Shown here one piece after another: positions 8,785 through 17,771 of a stretch of DNA of 64,000 nt. The notes beneath the pieces were generated by a model. It saw only the letters and a program-made list of their open reading frames with translations, did not search any database and was not told the DNA's origin. Numbering within the stretch: the first letter of the stretch is position 1; each line of letters begins with the position of its first letter. This DNA comes from an uncultured bacterium (GTDB taxonomy: Bacteria; Verrucomicrobiota; Kiritimatiellia; CAIKKV01). Position numbers and translations under genes: made by a program. The stretch covers positions 62,001 to 126,000 of the forward strand of contig CALHRZ010000004.1 in NCBI GenBank assembly GCA_938038445.1, written 5' to 3'.

Positions 8785-9918
8785 ATGAAAGCGAAAAAGC
8801 CGATTGTGCCCTGCCGGCCGAAATGGAAAGGGACGATGACCGACCGCGCGCGGTTCAATGCTCAGATGCACTATCGCCCTTTCGACCGCTGTTTCAACAT
8901 GGAGTTCGGGTATTGGGAGGAAAACTTCCGGGAGTGGGATCTCTTTGTCGAAAACGGAATCACGAATAATGTCGAAGCCGATCTGTTTTTCAATTTTGAT
9001 GTGATTCGCATGACGGGCGGCGTCTGGTGGATGAATCCTCCCTTCGAAACCCGTGTGGTGGGGGAGACAGAAACGACGCGCATTCTGCAAAATGCAGACG
9101 GCCTGTTGGCGGAGGTGCCGAAAGACGGGCACGACACGATTCCCCATTATCTCAAATCGTCTGTTACGACGCCGGAGGACTGGAAACGGGTCAAGGAGGA
9201 ACGGTTTCGGCTGGATGATCCTCAGCGAAAAATAGACGTCGAAGCGGTTCGGAAAGCCCATCCGCCAACGCGGGACTATCCGTTGGGCATATGGACGGGC
9301 TCCATGATCGGGAAAATTCGGGACATGCTGACGTTTGAGGGGCTGGCCTATGCTTGTTACGACTATCCCGAGATGGTCGAGGATATGGTGGAGACCACCT
9401 GCCGGATGGTCGAAAATGTTCTGGATCAGTTGCTGCCCCATATGGACTTTGATTATGCAGCCGGTTGGGAGGACATTTGCTTCAAGAATGGACCCATTGT
9501 CTCGGTGGATTTCTTCAAAAGCGTGGTGGTTCCACGCTATAAGCGGATAGGGAAAAGGCTCAAAGCCGCCGGAATTGACCTGTGGTATGTGGACTGCGAC
9601 GGAGACGTGCGTCCTCTTCTGCCCTATTTCCTGGAAAGCGGAATTAATTGTCTTTTTCCCTTTGAGGTCAATGGATGCGCCCATCCTGCCGAGCTCTTGC
9701 GGGACTACGGGAAGGAGCTTCGGATCATGGGCGGGGTGGACAAGATCGAGCTGGCGAAGGGGCCGGCGGCGATTAAGCGTTATCTGGAGACGCTTGTTCC
9801 GTTGGTGGAGCGAGGCGGGTATATTCCCTTTTGCGATCACCGATGTCCGCCGAACGTCAAACCGGCCGACTATCTCTATTATCTGGATCTCAAGGAGCAG
9901 ATGTTCGGTCTCCGCTAG
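8785..9918 (+). CDS. Uroporphyrinogen decarboxylase-family protein (MtaA/CmuA-like), function unknown
   Basis: A 377-residue protein; the ATG at 8785 has AGAGGT about 7 bases upstream. The family is recognised from the overall barrel pattern and the ending GGYIPFCDHRCPPNVKPADY, which matches the C-terminal metal-site region of URO-D/methyltransferase relatives. It lacks the N-terminal arginine/aspartate signatures of true HemE and no other haem gene is nearby, so porphyrin synthesis is unlikely. In this branch (COG0407-like) members are often corrinoid-dependent methyltransferases or uncharacterised proteins near sugar genes. The 16-base gap after the second phosphofructokinase puts it in the same transcript. 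No corrinoid protein is visible nearby. Confidence 0.75.
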   Translation: MKAKKPIVPCRPKWKGTMTDRARFNAQMHYRPFDRCFNMEFGYWEENFREWDLFVENGITNNVEADLFFNFDVIRMTGGVWWMNPPFETRVVGETETTRILQNADGLLAEVPKDGHDTIPHYLKSSVTTPEDWKRVKEERFRLDDPQRKIDVEAVRKAHPPTRDYPLGIWTGSMIGKIRDMLTFEGLAYACYDYPEMVEDMVETTCRMVENVLDQLLPHMDFDYAAGWEDICFKNGPIVSVDFFKSVVVPRYKRIGKRLKAAGIDLWYVDCDGDVRPLLPYFLESGINCLFPFEVNGCAHPAELLRDYGKELRIMGGVDKIELAKGPAAIKRYLETLVPLVERGGYIPFCDHRCPPNVKPADYLYYLDLKEQMFGLR

Positions 9919-9938
9919 GCGATCCGGTTCTTTTTTTG

Positions 9939-9968
9939 TTGACATTCACGCCCTTTTTTCCGCATAGT
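9939..9968 (+). promoter_or_regulatory. Strong candidate promoter of the long MoxR/Bat operon
   Basis: A consensus TTGACA (9939-9944), 18-base spacer and CATAGT (9963-9968), in the 134-base gap between the URO-D-like gene and the propeller gene. It is the only convincing promoter I see ahead of the closely spaced genes that follow. Confidence 0.5.
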
Positions 9969-10052
9969 TATCCAATAACTTGGTGGTTCCCGTGGCGGCA
10001 GGCGGACACCGTGGCCCAGCGCCTTCAAACCAAGGAACGTGGTGGAGAAAGC

Positions 10053-11108
10053 ATGCGCGGAATGATGGATGGGGCGGTTTCAGCGGTTGGGGTGGTTCTT
10101 CTGATAGCGTTGTGCAAACCTCTTTGGGCGGCGGAAGCCTCGGGTACGTGGCGGCACTTTTCCAAGAAAGCGGGAACTCCCGGTCTGGCCGGCGACGAGA
10201 TTCAATTCATCAAACCGGCCACGGATGGAGGTCTATGGATCGGAACTCTCACAGGGCTTTCTCGTTATCGAGACGGGATCTTCCAACCGGTGGAGGGTGC
10301 CGGAGGAAGAGCGCATACACGGTCGGTTTGGGATCTCCTGGAGCTGCCAGGTGGTGAGCGTTTGATTGGAACCGATCAGGGCGTCCTTTCGTTGGGAGGC
10401 CAGGAAGAAGGGGGCGCGGTCGAAGGAAAAACTGTCGCCCCTCTCATTTTCTTCGGCCGGTCTGTCTGGGCTCTGGCCAAAGGGGGCGGCATGGGGCGGG
10501 TGGTGATTCGGGAAGAAGGGAGGCGGTGGGCGTTGGTCAAAGGGTTGGAGACGATTCGGGCGGAGGACATGGCACTTCTTTCCGACGGGTCTCTGTGGAT
10601 CATCGCCGATGGCGACGGGGTGTACGAAATCCCCGCCTCGGGGGAGGTCGGCGTTCGGCGTCATCATTTGGCGGGGCTGTCCGTCACCTCCGTTTTTCGG
10701 GACAGCCGGGACCGCATCTGGTGCCCATTATGGGGCGGGGGACTTATGGAGGGTGCCGATGGAACCTGGATCCGGCATTTGGGCAGCGAAAAGGCGGCGA
10801 TGCTTCATGTGATGGAAAGTCCCGATGGCCGGATTTGGGCGGCGAGCAGTGGAAGTGGGCTGTGGGTTTATGACGGGAAAGAGTGGAAAAACATGCGGGC
10901 CGAGGATGGGGCCATCAGCCTTTTGGGGGTGACTTCCGATGGCCGGGTGTGGATCAGCTCGCAGCGATACGGAGGGCTACAGTATTGGGATGGCGGCGCG
11001 TGGCGAACGGCGATACCTGGGCCGATGCCTATCCGCTGTTTCCTGCGGGCGGAGGACGGCGTCCTGTGGGCTGGAGGCGCTCTCGACGGCCTATACGCCT
11101 CCCCTTGA
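10053..11108 (+). CDS. Secreted beta-propeller protein of the two-component-regulator-propeller type
   Basis: A 351-residue protein; the ATG at 10053 follows GGAG, and the N-terminus is a signal peptide (VSAVGVVLLIALCKPLWA, cleaved near AEA). Repeats of the form DG-G-W-GT/S-GL-Y-G recur through the chain (GGLWIGTLTGLSRYRDG, GRIWAASSGSGLWVYDG, GRVWISSQRYGGLQYWDG), as in the sensor propellers of hybrid two-component systems. There is no transmembrane anchor or kinase domain, so it is a free-standing exported propeller. It is the first gene of the run that continues with MoxR 31 bases later. It may be a periplasmic sensor or scaffold for the membrane proteins encoded downstream; that is inference from position. 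Confidence 0.75.
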   Translation: MRGMMDGAVSAVGVVLLIALCKPLWAAEASGTWRHFSKKAGTPGLAGDEIQFIKPATDGGLWIGTLTGLSRYRDGIFQPVEGAGGRAHTRSVWDLLELPGGERLIGTDQGVLSLGGQEEGGAVEGKTVAPLIFFGRSVWALAKGGGMGRVVIREEGRRWALVKGLETIRAEDMALLSDGSLWIIADGDGVYEIPASGEVGVRRHHLAGLSVTSVFRDSRDRIWCPLWGGGLMEGADGTWIRHLGSEKAAMLHVMESPDGRIWAASSGSGLWVYDGKEWKNMRAEDGAISLLGVTSDGRVWISSQRYGGLQYWDGGAWRTAIPGPMPIRCFLRAEDGVLWAGGALDGLYASP

Positions 11109-11139
11109 CCGCTCTCATGTTGAACCGAAAGGGAACCCT

Positions 11140-12144
11140 GTGACAACGGAGACCCCCCTTGCAGCCGGAGTGACCGAAGAGTTCGCCGATCTGATTCAGC
11201 GGGTCAAGATGGAGATTCACAAAGTCATTGTAGGGCAGGAGGAGCTGGTGGACCTCACCCTTCAGGCGATCTTCTGCCACAACCACGCCCTTCTGATGGG
11301 AGTGCCGGGTTTGGCCAAGACGCTGCTGGTGACCACGCTGGCCCGTGTGATTGGGGTCACGGCCCAACGCATCCAGTTCACGCCCGATCTGATGCCGTCC
11401 GACATTACCGGAACGGAAATCATCCAGGAGAATCCCGAAACCGGCCGCAAGCAGTTTGTCTTCATCCCAGGTCCGATTTTCGCGAATCTGGTGTTGGCGG
11501 ACGAAATCAACCGTACTCCGCCCAAAACCCAAGCGGCTCTTCTCGAGGCCATGCAAGAGCGCCAAGTGTCGGCCGGCAATGTCAAACACCCGCTTCCCGA
11601 ACCCTTTTTCGTACTGGCCACTCAAAACCCCATCGAACAGGAAGGCACCTACAATTTGCCCGAGGCCCAACTCGACCGGTTCATGTACATGATTGTGGTG
11701 GACTATCCCCAAACCCAAGATGAAATCGAGGTGCTGCGGCGGACCACGACCAACTATCGGCCTGAGCCCCAACGGATTCTGGATGGACCGACGATTTTGC
11801 GTTTCCAACGGATCGTGCGGGAGGTGCTTGTCCGGGATGACCTTTACGATTACGTGGTACGGCTCGTTCAGGCGACGCGTGTTTCGACCGCGGGGGTCTG
11901 CCCTTTCGCCCGGCAGTGGGTGGCATGGGGCGCCGGTCCGCGCGCTTGTCAGAACCTGATTCTCGGGGCCAAAGCGCGCGCCTTTTTTGAGGGGCGGCCG
12001 CATGTGACGGCGGGGGACATTCAGGCGGTGGCCAAGCCCGTGCTTCGCCATCGGCTCATTGTCAACTATGCGGCTACCTCGGAAGGGATTACGGCCGATC
12101 GTGTTGTAGAGGAAATTCTCCGCGTCGTTGAAAAACCCCGTTAA
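11140..12144 (+). CDS. MoxR-family AAA+ ATPase
   Basis: A 334-residue MoxR protein. The GTG at 11140 (preceded by AAAGGGA) is chosen over an ATG 67 codons upstream because the family fold starts here and the length is then typical; the longer frame would overlap the previous gene by 170 bases. Walker A is GVPGLAKT (54-61), Walker B LVLADEIN (117-124), with the sensor region LATQNPIEQEGTYNLPEAQL. MoxR ATPases act as chaperone-like partners of von Willebrand factor A proteins, often inserting metal cofactors or maturing complexes. Here it is followed by DUF58, BatA-like and VWA membrane genes, the standard Bat-type arrangement. Confidence 0.93.
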   Translation: MTTETPLAAGVTEEFADLIQRVKMEIHKVIVGQEELVDLTLQAIFCHNHALLMGVPGLAKTLLVTTLARVIGVTAQRIQFTPDLMPSDITGTEIIQENPETGRKQFVFIPGPIFANLVLADEINRTPPKTQAALLEAMQERQVSAGNVKHPLPEPFFVLATQNPIEQEGTYNLPEAQLDRFMYMIVVDYPQTQDEIEVLRRTTTNYRPEPQRILDGPTILRFQRIVREVLVRDDLYDYVVRLVQATRVSTAGVCPFARQWVAWGAGPRACQNLILGAKARAFFEGRPHVTAGDIQAVAKPVLRHRLIVNYAATSEGITADRVVEEILRVVEKPR

Positions 12145-12174
12145 TGCGGTGGGAGCTCCTGGTGTGATATTCGG

Positions 12175-13089
12175 ATGACAACCCCCGCCGATTCGTCCAT
12201 TTCCCCCTTGCTTCGGCCTGAGACGCGCGAGGCGCTTCGGCGCTTGGAACTGTATGCGCGCCGGACGGTGGATGGGTTGCTTCACGGGATCCACCGGAGC
12301 CGGCGGAAAGGGATCAGCGCCGAATTCGATCATCACAAGAACTACCAGCCGGGCGATCCGATTCGGCATGTGGACTGGAAAGTTTCGGCCCGTCTGGATC
12401 GGCTGTATGTGAAGCGCTATCTGGAGGATACGGCTCTGGCGGTGCGGTTGGCGGTGGATGCGAGCGGCAGCATGGGGCAGCGGACCGGGGAACGGTCGCT
12501 GTACGATCAGGCGGCTCGGCTCGCCGCTGCGCTGGCCTACCTTGCCGTTCGGCAGGGGGATTCCGCCGGCCTCTCTCTTGCCGATGGGGAGAGGGTTCAA
12601 TGGCTTCCTGCGGCTTCGACCCAGAGTCATTTCGTGCAAATTCTCGAGCGGCTGGCGATGGCTCGACCTGGCGGGCAGGATCGTCTCGCCGTTGCCTTGA
12701 ATGCCCTGGCGGCGCGAAACGAACCGCGGGGTCTCGTGGCCGTTTTTTCCGATCTTATGTTCGATCCCGATGCCATTCGGCGTCCCATGAATCGCCTGCG
12801 GGCCGCCGGCCATGAGGTCCTGATCTTCCAGGTGCTCGATCGGGACACCGAACGGTTTCCCTTCAACCGGTGGGTGATATTCGAACCGCGTGAATCGTCC
12901 GGACGCCGTTACCGCCTTGATGCGTTGTCTCTGCGTCGGCTTTACGTCGAAGAGTACCGCGTTTGGCGGGCGGAATGGCAGGAATGGACCCGGCGCCGCG
13001 ATATTCACCTCGTGGAAGTGCAGGCGGAGGAGGCTGTGGAAACCGCGCTGGGCCTCTATTTGGCGCGGCGATCGGGAGCGGAGGCATGA
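12175..13089 (+). CDS. DUF58 protein with VWA-like fold
   Basis: A 304-residue cytoplasmic protein with the DUF58 hallmark RHVDWK at 64-69 followed by RLDRLYVKRY, and a MIDAS-like DASGSM at 95-100. DUF58 proteins pair with MoxR ATPases and membrane VWA proteins in Bat-type systems linked to envelope stress or oxygen tolerance; the biochemical role is not settled. It starts 30 bases after moxR and its stop overlaps the start of the next gene by four bases (ATGA), which indicates translational coupling to the BatA-like protein. Confidence 0.92.
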   Translation: MTTPADSSISPLLRPETREALRRLELYARRTVDGLLHGIHRSRRKGISAEFDHHKNYQPGDPIRHVDWKVSARLDRLYVKRYLEDTALAVRLAVDASGSMGQRTGERSLYDQAARLAAALAYLAVRQGDSAGLSLADGERVQWLPAASTQSHFVQILERLAMARPGGQDRLAVALNALAARNEPRGLVAVFSDLMFDPDAIRRPMNRLRAAGHEVLIFQVLDRDTERFPFNRWVIFEPRESSGRRYRLDALSLRRLYVEEYRVWRAEWQEWTRRRDIHLVEVQAEEAVETALGLYLARRSGAEA

Positions 13090-15200
13090 CGTTTCTTCAG
13101 CCTTTGTTTCTTTCCGCTTTGATTTTGGGCGCCCTTCCGATCCTTCTCTATTTTCTGATGCGATTCCGCGCCCGCCCCGTTCCCTGGGGGGCCGAGTACC
13201 TCCTTCTGCGCGCCCTGGCCCGGCGAAAAAAACGGGTAGACTGGGCGCAGGTGCTGCTTTTGGCTTTCCGCACTTTGGCGATCATGGCTGTCGCTTTGGC
13301 CTTTGCCCGACCCCTTTGGCGGAAAGGGGCGGGAGGGGCTGCGGAAGGGGTTCACCGCCTGGTCATTTTGGATGCCACGGCCAGCATGCAGGCGGAGGAA
13401 AATGGGCGTTCCCGCTGGAATCGCGCGCAGGAGTCCCTTCAGGCCATGGCGCCTCTATGGAGCCGGCGCGGCGAGTGGTCGCTGCTGCTGCTGGACGACG
13501 AACCGCGCTGGATTTTCCGGAATCGTCCACTGGGCTCCGCAACGGAGATTCGCGATACGGTGGCGTCGCTTTCTCCCGGAGAGGGGGCGGCACGGATCGC
13601 CGATGCCCTGACCACGGCCCTTGCGCTCGAGGATGGGCGGCCGATGGAACTGTATCTGCTGGCGGATGATCAAGCGTCGGCGTGGGAGGGAACTGCCGAA
13701 ATTCTGGAGTCTCGTCCCCTGAATGCCGCGGCGACCTACTGGCTGTGTCCGCCGCTTTCCGGGCGTCGGAATCTTGCGGTTGCGTCTTTTCGTCTCATCC
13801 CGAACCGCGTTCTACGTGGCCACCCGGTTATCCTTCGAGCGGAAATCGCCAATTTCAGCGCCGAGCCAAGCTCCGATGTAGAGATCCAGTTCCAAGTGGA
13901 TGGCGCCATCATCGGGACCCGCCGTGTTTCGCTTCAGCCCTGGCAGAGGATCTGGGTTTTTCTTGAAACGGTCTCGCAGGACGTCGGGTTCCACGCCGCA
14001 ACGGTGCGACTTCCTTCGGACGTTCTTCCGCTCGATAATGTCATGAGTGCCGGTTTTGAAACCATCGAACAGTGGCGGATCGGTGTTCTGACTTCCTCCG
14101 ACCGATCGGAACGGTTTGTCTCTTCTTATCCGTTTCTGGCGCAGACGGCGGACCTTTTGAAGACCGGCGGATGGAATGGGGGGGGCTGGAGTGTCGTTCC
14201 ACTGGACGCCGCCGCACCCAACCCTTCCGAGTGGAGGGGTTGTGATCTGATCGTTCTCGACGGAGGAATCTCCCTTACGGAGCCGATCGCGTCCGCGCTC
14301 GAACGCTACGGGCGAGAAGGGGGTGCGATTTTGGCAGTAGCGGATCAGCACGCGGCGGCGGAGAGCTGGAACAACCTTCTGGCCGATCGCGGCTTTCTCC
14401 CCGCCCGTCTAGGGATTGCCCGTTCGGAACGAGTCGGAGGCGAACGGTTCCGACGGTTGGCCTCTCCGTGGTATGGGGGTTTGGAGGGTCGGGGGGTTGA
14501 AACCGGAGCGGATCGTATTTGGAATCGGATCCGTTTTTATGCGTGGCGGGAACTCGAACCGTCGGCCGAGGCGCACGTTTGTCACCGATTTGACGATCAG
14601 AGCCCCTTTCATCTTGAGCGCCCGCTGGGGCTGAGAGGAACGGTGCATCTTCTGGCTTCCGGGCTGACGGGGAGTGAAAATGCACTTTTTGTGCGGGAAG
14701 CGATCTATCCGTTTCTTTCCGCTTTGTTTTCCGATGCCGCTTCGCGGGCCCAATTTTCCCTCGCAATACGGCGCGGGGAGCCGCTCCGATTTTTCCTTCA
14801 AGGATCCGATCCCGTGGTGGGGGCTCAGGCGGCGGGGGAGGGGGAGAAAGAGCCTCGGACGATCGCATCGCTCCCGGCCGAAGGGGGATGGCTTTTGGAA
14901 TGCCGCGACCCGATTCGGAAGTCGGGGCTCGCATCAATGCTCATTCTCCGGAGCGGCGGCTATTTCCGTGTTTGGTATGGCGTACAGGGAACGGTGGATG
15001 ATTCCGATCTGACGCCGTTGGAGCCAGAAACGCAGAACCGTCTGGTGCGCCTGGGCGGTTGGCGTCTGGCGACCGACGGCGCACAGCTGGCGGAAGAGGT
15101 TCGGCGGGGCCGTGAAGGTCGGGAACTCTACACGTGGGTTCTGGCGGCGGGGTTGTTGTTTCTGATGGGAGAAATGACGATGAGTTTGCGGTTTGCCTGA
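13086..15200 (+). CDS. BatA-like membrane protein with VWA domain
   Basis: A 704-residue protein coupled to the DUF58 gene by a 4-base overlap. Residues 4-24 and 55-75 are transmembrane helices flanking a basic loop (VPWGAEYLLLRALARRKKR), the BatA N-terminal domain. A VWA domain follows, with a modified MIDAS DATAS at 96-100 instead of DxSxS. The middle is a large extracytoplasmic beta-rich part (ILRAEIANFSAEPSSDVEIQ) and a final helix near 680-700 re-enters the membrane. With the following VWA protein it probably forms the membrane partner of MoxR/DUF58. The MIDAS has threonine in place of the first serine, a substitution that usually still allows metal binding. Confidence 0.88.
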   Translation: MTFLQPLFLSALILGALPILLYFLMRFRARPVPWGAEYLLLRALARRKKRVDWAQVLLLAFRTLAIMAVALAFARPLWRKGAGGAAEGVHRLVILDATASMQAEENGRSRWNRAQESLQAMAPLWSRRGEWSLLLLDDEPRWIFRNRPLGSATEIRDTVASLSPGEGAARIADALTTALALEDGRPMELYLLADDQASAWEGTAEILESRPLNAAATYWLCPPLSGRRNLAVASFRLIPNRVLRGHPVILRAEIANFSAEPSSDVEIQFQVDGAIIGTRRVSLQPWQRIWVFLETVSQDVGFHAATVRLPSDVLPLDNVMSAGFETIEQWRIGVLTSSDRSERFVSSYPFLAQTADLLKTGGWNGGGWSVVPLDAAAPNPSEWRGCDLIVLDGGISLTEPIASALERYGREGGAILAVADQHAAAESWNNLLADRGFLPARLGIARSERVGGERFRRLASPWYGGLEGRGVETGADRIWNRIRFYAWRELEPSAEAHVCHRFDDQSPFHLERPLGLRGTVHLLASGLTGSENALFVREAIYPFLSALFSDAASRAQFSLAIRRGEPLRFFLQGSDPVVGAQAAGEGEKEPRTIASLPAEGGWLLECRDPIRKSGLASMLILRSGGYFRVWYGVQGTVDDSDLTPLEPETQNRLVRLGGWRLATDGAQLAEEVRRGREGRELYTWVLAAGLLFLMGEMTMSLRFA

Positions 15201-15215
15201 CGGAAAAGAAAAAGG

Positions 15216-17771
15216 GTGGAGCCGATTCGCACCATTCAATTGGCCATTCAATTTGCTGCAGGGGTCTCGCCTGCCTGGCTGATTCCGGCCTTGCCGGCCG
15301 TGCTTTTGACCTCCTTTTGGCTGTGCCGCCGCAGCGTCCGCGCCGTTCAGGGGCCGAACCGCATCGGTCTGATTCTCCTTCGATTGGGCATCATGGGGAC
15401 GGCAACGGTTTTGTTGTTTCGGCCGAGCCTTGTGTTTCGCGAAACGTTGACGTTTCCCGGGCGGGTTGTTCTGATCGAGGACGATTCCGGGAGCATGGGG
15501 GTGGCCGACTCCCATCTGCCGTCGGCGGAAGCCGTTGCGCTGGCACGGGCGGTAGGTCTCGAAGCGGGCGATGGGATCTGGGGGGAGGGGGCGGATCGCC
15601 TGGCGACTGCTCGCCGCATCCTGCAAGAGCATGAACGCCGGGCGGAAGAATCGGCCCATCGGGGCCGGTCCTTTTGGATCGCTGCCGATGAGGCGCGTGG
15701 GGGGATCGAAGAGATTCTGGGCTGGATTGAGCGGATGCTCGAACGCCGCGGTGAAGAGGGGTTCGAAGGGGTTCGGGAAGCCCTGGGAGTGTGTCGAGAC
15801 GTATTGCCGCGCCTTTTCGAAGGGCCGTTTCCCCTGCCGGAGGACCGGGATGTTTTTCTTCGGAACGCTTCTTCGGCTGAAACCCTTTTGCGGGATTTCC
15901 AGGCGCGGACCGATGAACAGGTCTGCGAAAAGAATCCCGCGGTGCGGCAGGCGGCTGAAGCGATTCGCCGGCGGACAAGGCGGGAACTCGTATCAGCGTT
16001 TATTGCTCGGCACGAAAACGGTTGGCGAGAGATCCTGGCCCCCTTGAAGCTCCATCGCATGCGCCTCAGCGAACAGCAGGACGGGGCGGAAGATGAAAGG
16101 GGATTTGAAACGCCGCTGGCCGACACCCTTCAAGAACTGATGGAAAAAAAGGATCCTTTTCCTCTTGCGGCTGTGGTGTTTTTCTCCGACGGCCGGGATA
16201 CGAGCGCGGCCGCTGCCGAAACAGTTGCCGAGAAGGCGGCTCGTCTTCAGATTCCTCTGCTGGCGATTGGAGTCGGATGGGAAGAAGAACCGCCCGACCT
16301 GGCGGTTGCGTCTGTCCATGCCGCTCCCTTTGCGATTGTGGGTGAACCTTTTCCCGTGCAGGTCCGGCTCAAAACACCCTGGCCCGAACCGGCGCTTCTA
16401 CCGGTCGAACTACGCCAAGGAGACACGGTTCTTGACACCGCGGCGACGAACGCAGGACCTCTCTGGGGCCAACTGACGCTGACCTATACCCCCACCAGTC
16501 CTGGTCTGATCCGGTTGACCATTCAGCTTCCGGAGCTACCGGCCGAAGCGGTCCCACGCCGGAACAATCGGATGGACCTTGCGGTGCGCGTGCGGCCCGA
16601 ACGGCTCCGGGTACTGGTGCTGGATGATACGCCCCGCTGGGAGACTCGCTTCTTGCTCAATATTTGGGGGCGTCTGAATTACGTCCGTCTTCATCCCATC
16701 ATCGTGGCGACCCAACCCGACGGAACGCTGCTACGGGGAAGTGGGTTCGGGCATTTTCCCGGCGGCGAGGAAACCCTTGCCCTTTATGACCTGATTGTGC
16801 TGGGTCATCTTTCGGAGGAGACTTTTCGCGCGGAGGAATGGGACCGGATGAGACACTATGTCGAAAAGGGGGGAACGCTCTGCCTGATTGCGCCGGAAGG
16901 GGGAGGATTCCGCGCACCCTCTTCCTGGCGGGAGGCGATTCTTCCCCTGGGGGTTGGGCCACCACCCCCAAACCTTTCGTCTCGGGATGTGCGTGGACTT
17001 GAACCTTATGCAGAAGGCGCGTCGCATCCACTTTCCCGAGCATTCGCCCGCGAGGTGCAAATACTGGGCGAATGCAGCGATCCGCGTTTGCGGGCCGAAA
17101 CGATTCCCCTAGCGGGCCGGCCTGAGTGGGCGCTGCTCACCGTTCGGTTCGCCGGATCCGGCAAAGTGTTCCTGCTCGATTCGGATGCCCTTTGGCGTCT
17201 CAATGATACGCGACGGGAGGAGCATGGCCGTCTTTTCATTCATCTGTTGCAATGGGCGGTGGAAGCCCAGGCCCCTCAACCGGGGCGTGCCGCACCGGAT
17301 GGGCAGGTCGCCGAAACGGGTCAGGGTCTTCAAGTCTGGGTTCGTCGGGGGGTGTCTTTCGTCGAAGCCGGGAGTTCTCGCGGTGTGGGGGAAGTGCGCG
17401 CGGCCGTTTTGTTCCGGGAAAATGCGCCTTACGGAAGGGCGGTATTCAACGGCCTTTCCGCCGGGGAGTGGTTCCTTCGGCCTGCGGGGGAAGGCGGGGA
17501 GGGGGAGCGGGTGATTGTGCTCGAGCGCAGCGGCGAACTGGTGGAGTTGGGGCGGGACGATCGTTGGCTGAGGGGTGTGACGCAAAAGGCCGGGGGTAGC
17601 GTATTACGGTTGACGGAAGCGGCGGATTGGGCTGCTCGTATTCCACCGAAAACCCGCGTTGAACGGCGGGACCGGATTTGGCGTCTTTGGGATTCGGGAT
17701 GGGTTTTGGCGACTCTTGCGGTCGGGTTGACGGCGGAGTGGATCTGGCGAAAATGGATAGGGCTCGTCTGA
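15216..17771 (+). CDS. VWA-domain membrane protein of the Bat-type operon
   Basis: An 851-residue protein starting at GTG 15216 behind GGAAAAGAAAAAGG. Two transmembrane helices lie at about 19-37 and 50-69. A MIDAS motif DDSGSM (89-94) follows, then a charged, probably helical insert (about 105-300) that splits the VWA fold, whose later strand AAVVFFSDGRDTS lies near 315. A beta domain and a class-I-amidotransferase-like region without a visible catalytic cysteine come next (from about RLRVLVLDDTPRWETRF). A C-terminal helix (WVLATLAVGLTAEWIW) ends the protein. This layout matches the large VWA/GATase-like membrane proteins of PVC Bat operons. The stop shares one base with the next start. Confidence 0.82.
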   Translation: MEPIRTIQLAIQFAAGVSPAWLIPALPAVLLTSFWLCRRSVRAVQGPNRIGLILLRLGIMGTATVLLFRPSLVFRETLTFPGRVVLIEDDSGSMGVADSHLPSAEAVALARAVGLEAGDGIWGEGADRLATARRILQEHERRAEESAHRGRSFWIAADEARGGIEEILGWIERMLERRGEEGFEGVREALGVCRDVLPRLFEGPFPLPEDRDVFLRNASSAETLLRDFQARTDEQVCEKNPAVRQAAEAIRRRTRRELVSAFIARHENGWREILAPLKLHRMRLSEQQDGAEDERGFETPLADTLQELMEKKDPFPLAAVVFFSDGRDTSAAAAETVAEKAARLQIPLLAIGVGWEEEPPDLAVASVHAAPFAIVGEPFPVQVRLKTPWPEPALLPVELRQGDTVLDTAATNAGPLWGQLTLTYTPTSPGLIRLTIQLPELPAEAVPRRNNRMDLAVRVRPERLRVLVLDDTPRWETRFLLNIWGRLNYVRLHPIIVATQPDGTLLRGSGFGHFPGGEETLALYDLIVLGHLSEETFRAEEWDRMRHYVEKGGTLCLIAPEGGGFRAPSSWREAILPLGVGPPPPNLSSRDVRGLEPYAEGASHPLSRAFAREVQILGECSDPRLRAETIPLAGRPEWALLTVRFAGSGKVFLLDSDALWRLNDTRREEHGRLFIHLLQWAVEAQAPQPGRAAPDGQVAETGQGLQVWVRRGVSFVEAGSSRGVGEVRAAVLFRENAPYGRAVFNGLSAGEWFLRPAGEGGEGERVIVLERSGELVELGRDDRWLRGVTQKAGGSVLRLTEAADWAARIPPKTRVERRDRIWRLWDSGWVLATLAVGLTAEWIWRKWIGLV

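Noticed and set aside
8785-9918. hemE
   Set aside because: Family fold only; the signature residues of true uroporphyrinogen decarboxylase are absent and no other haem gene is present.
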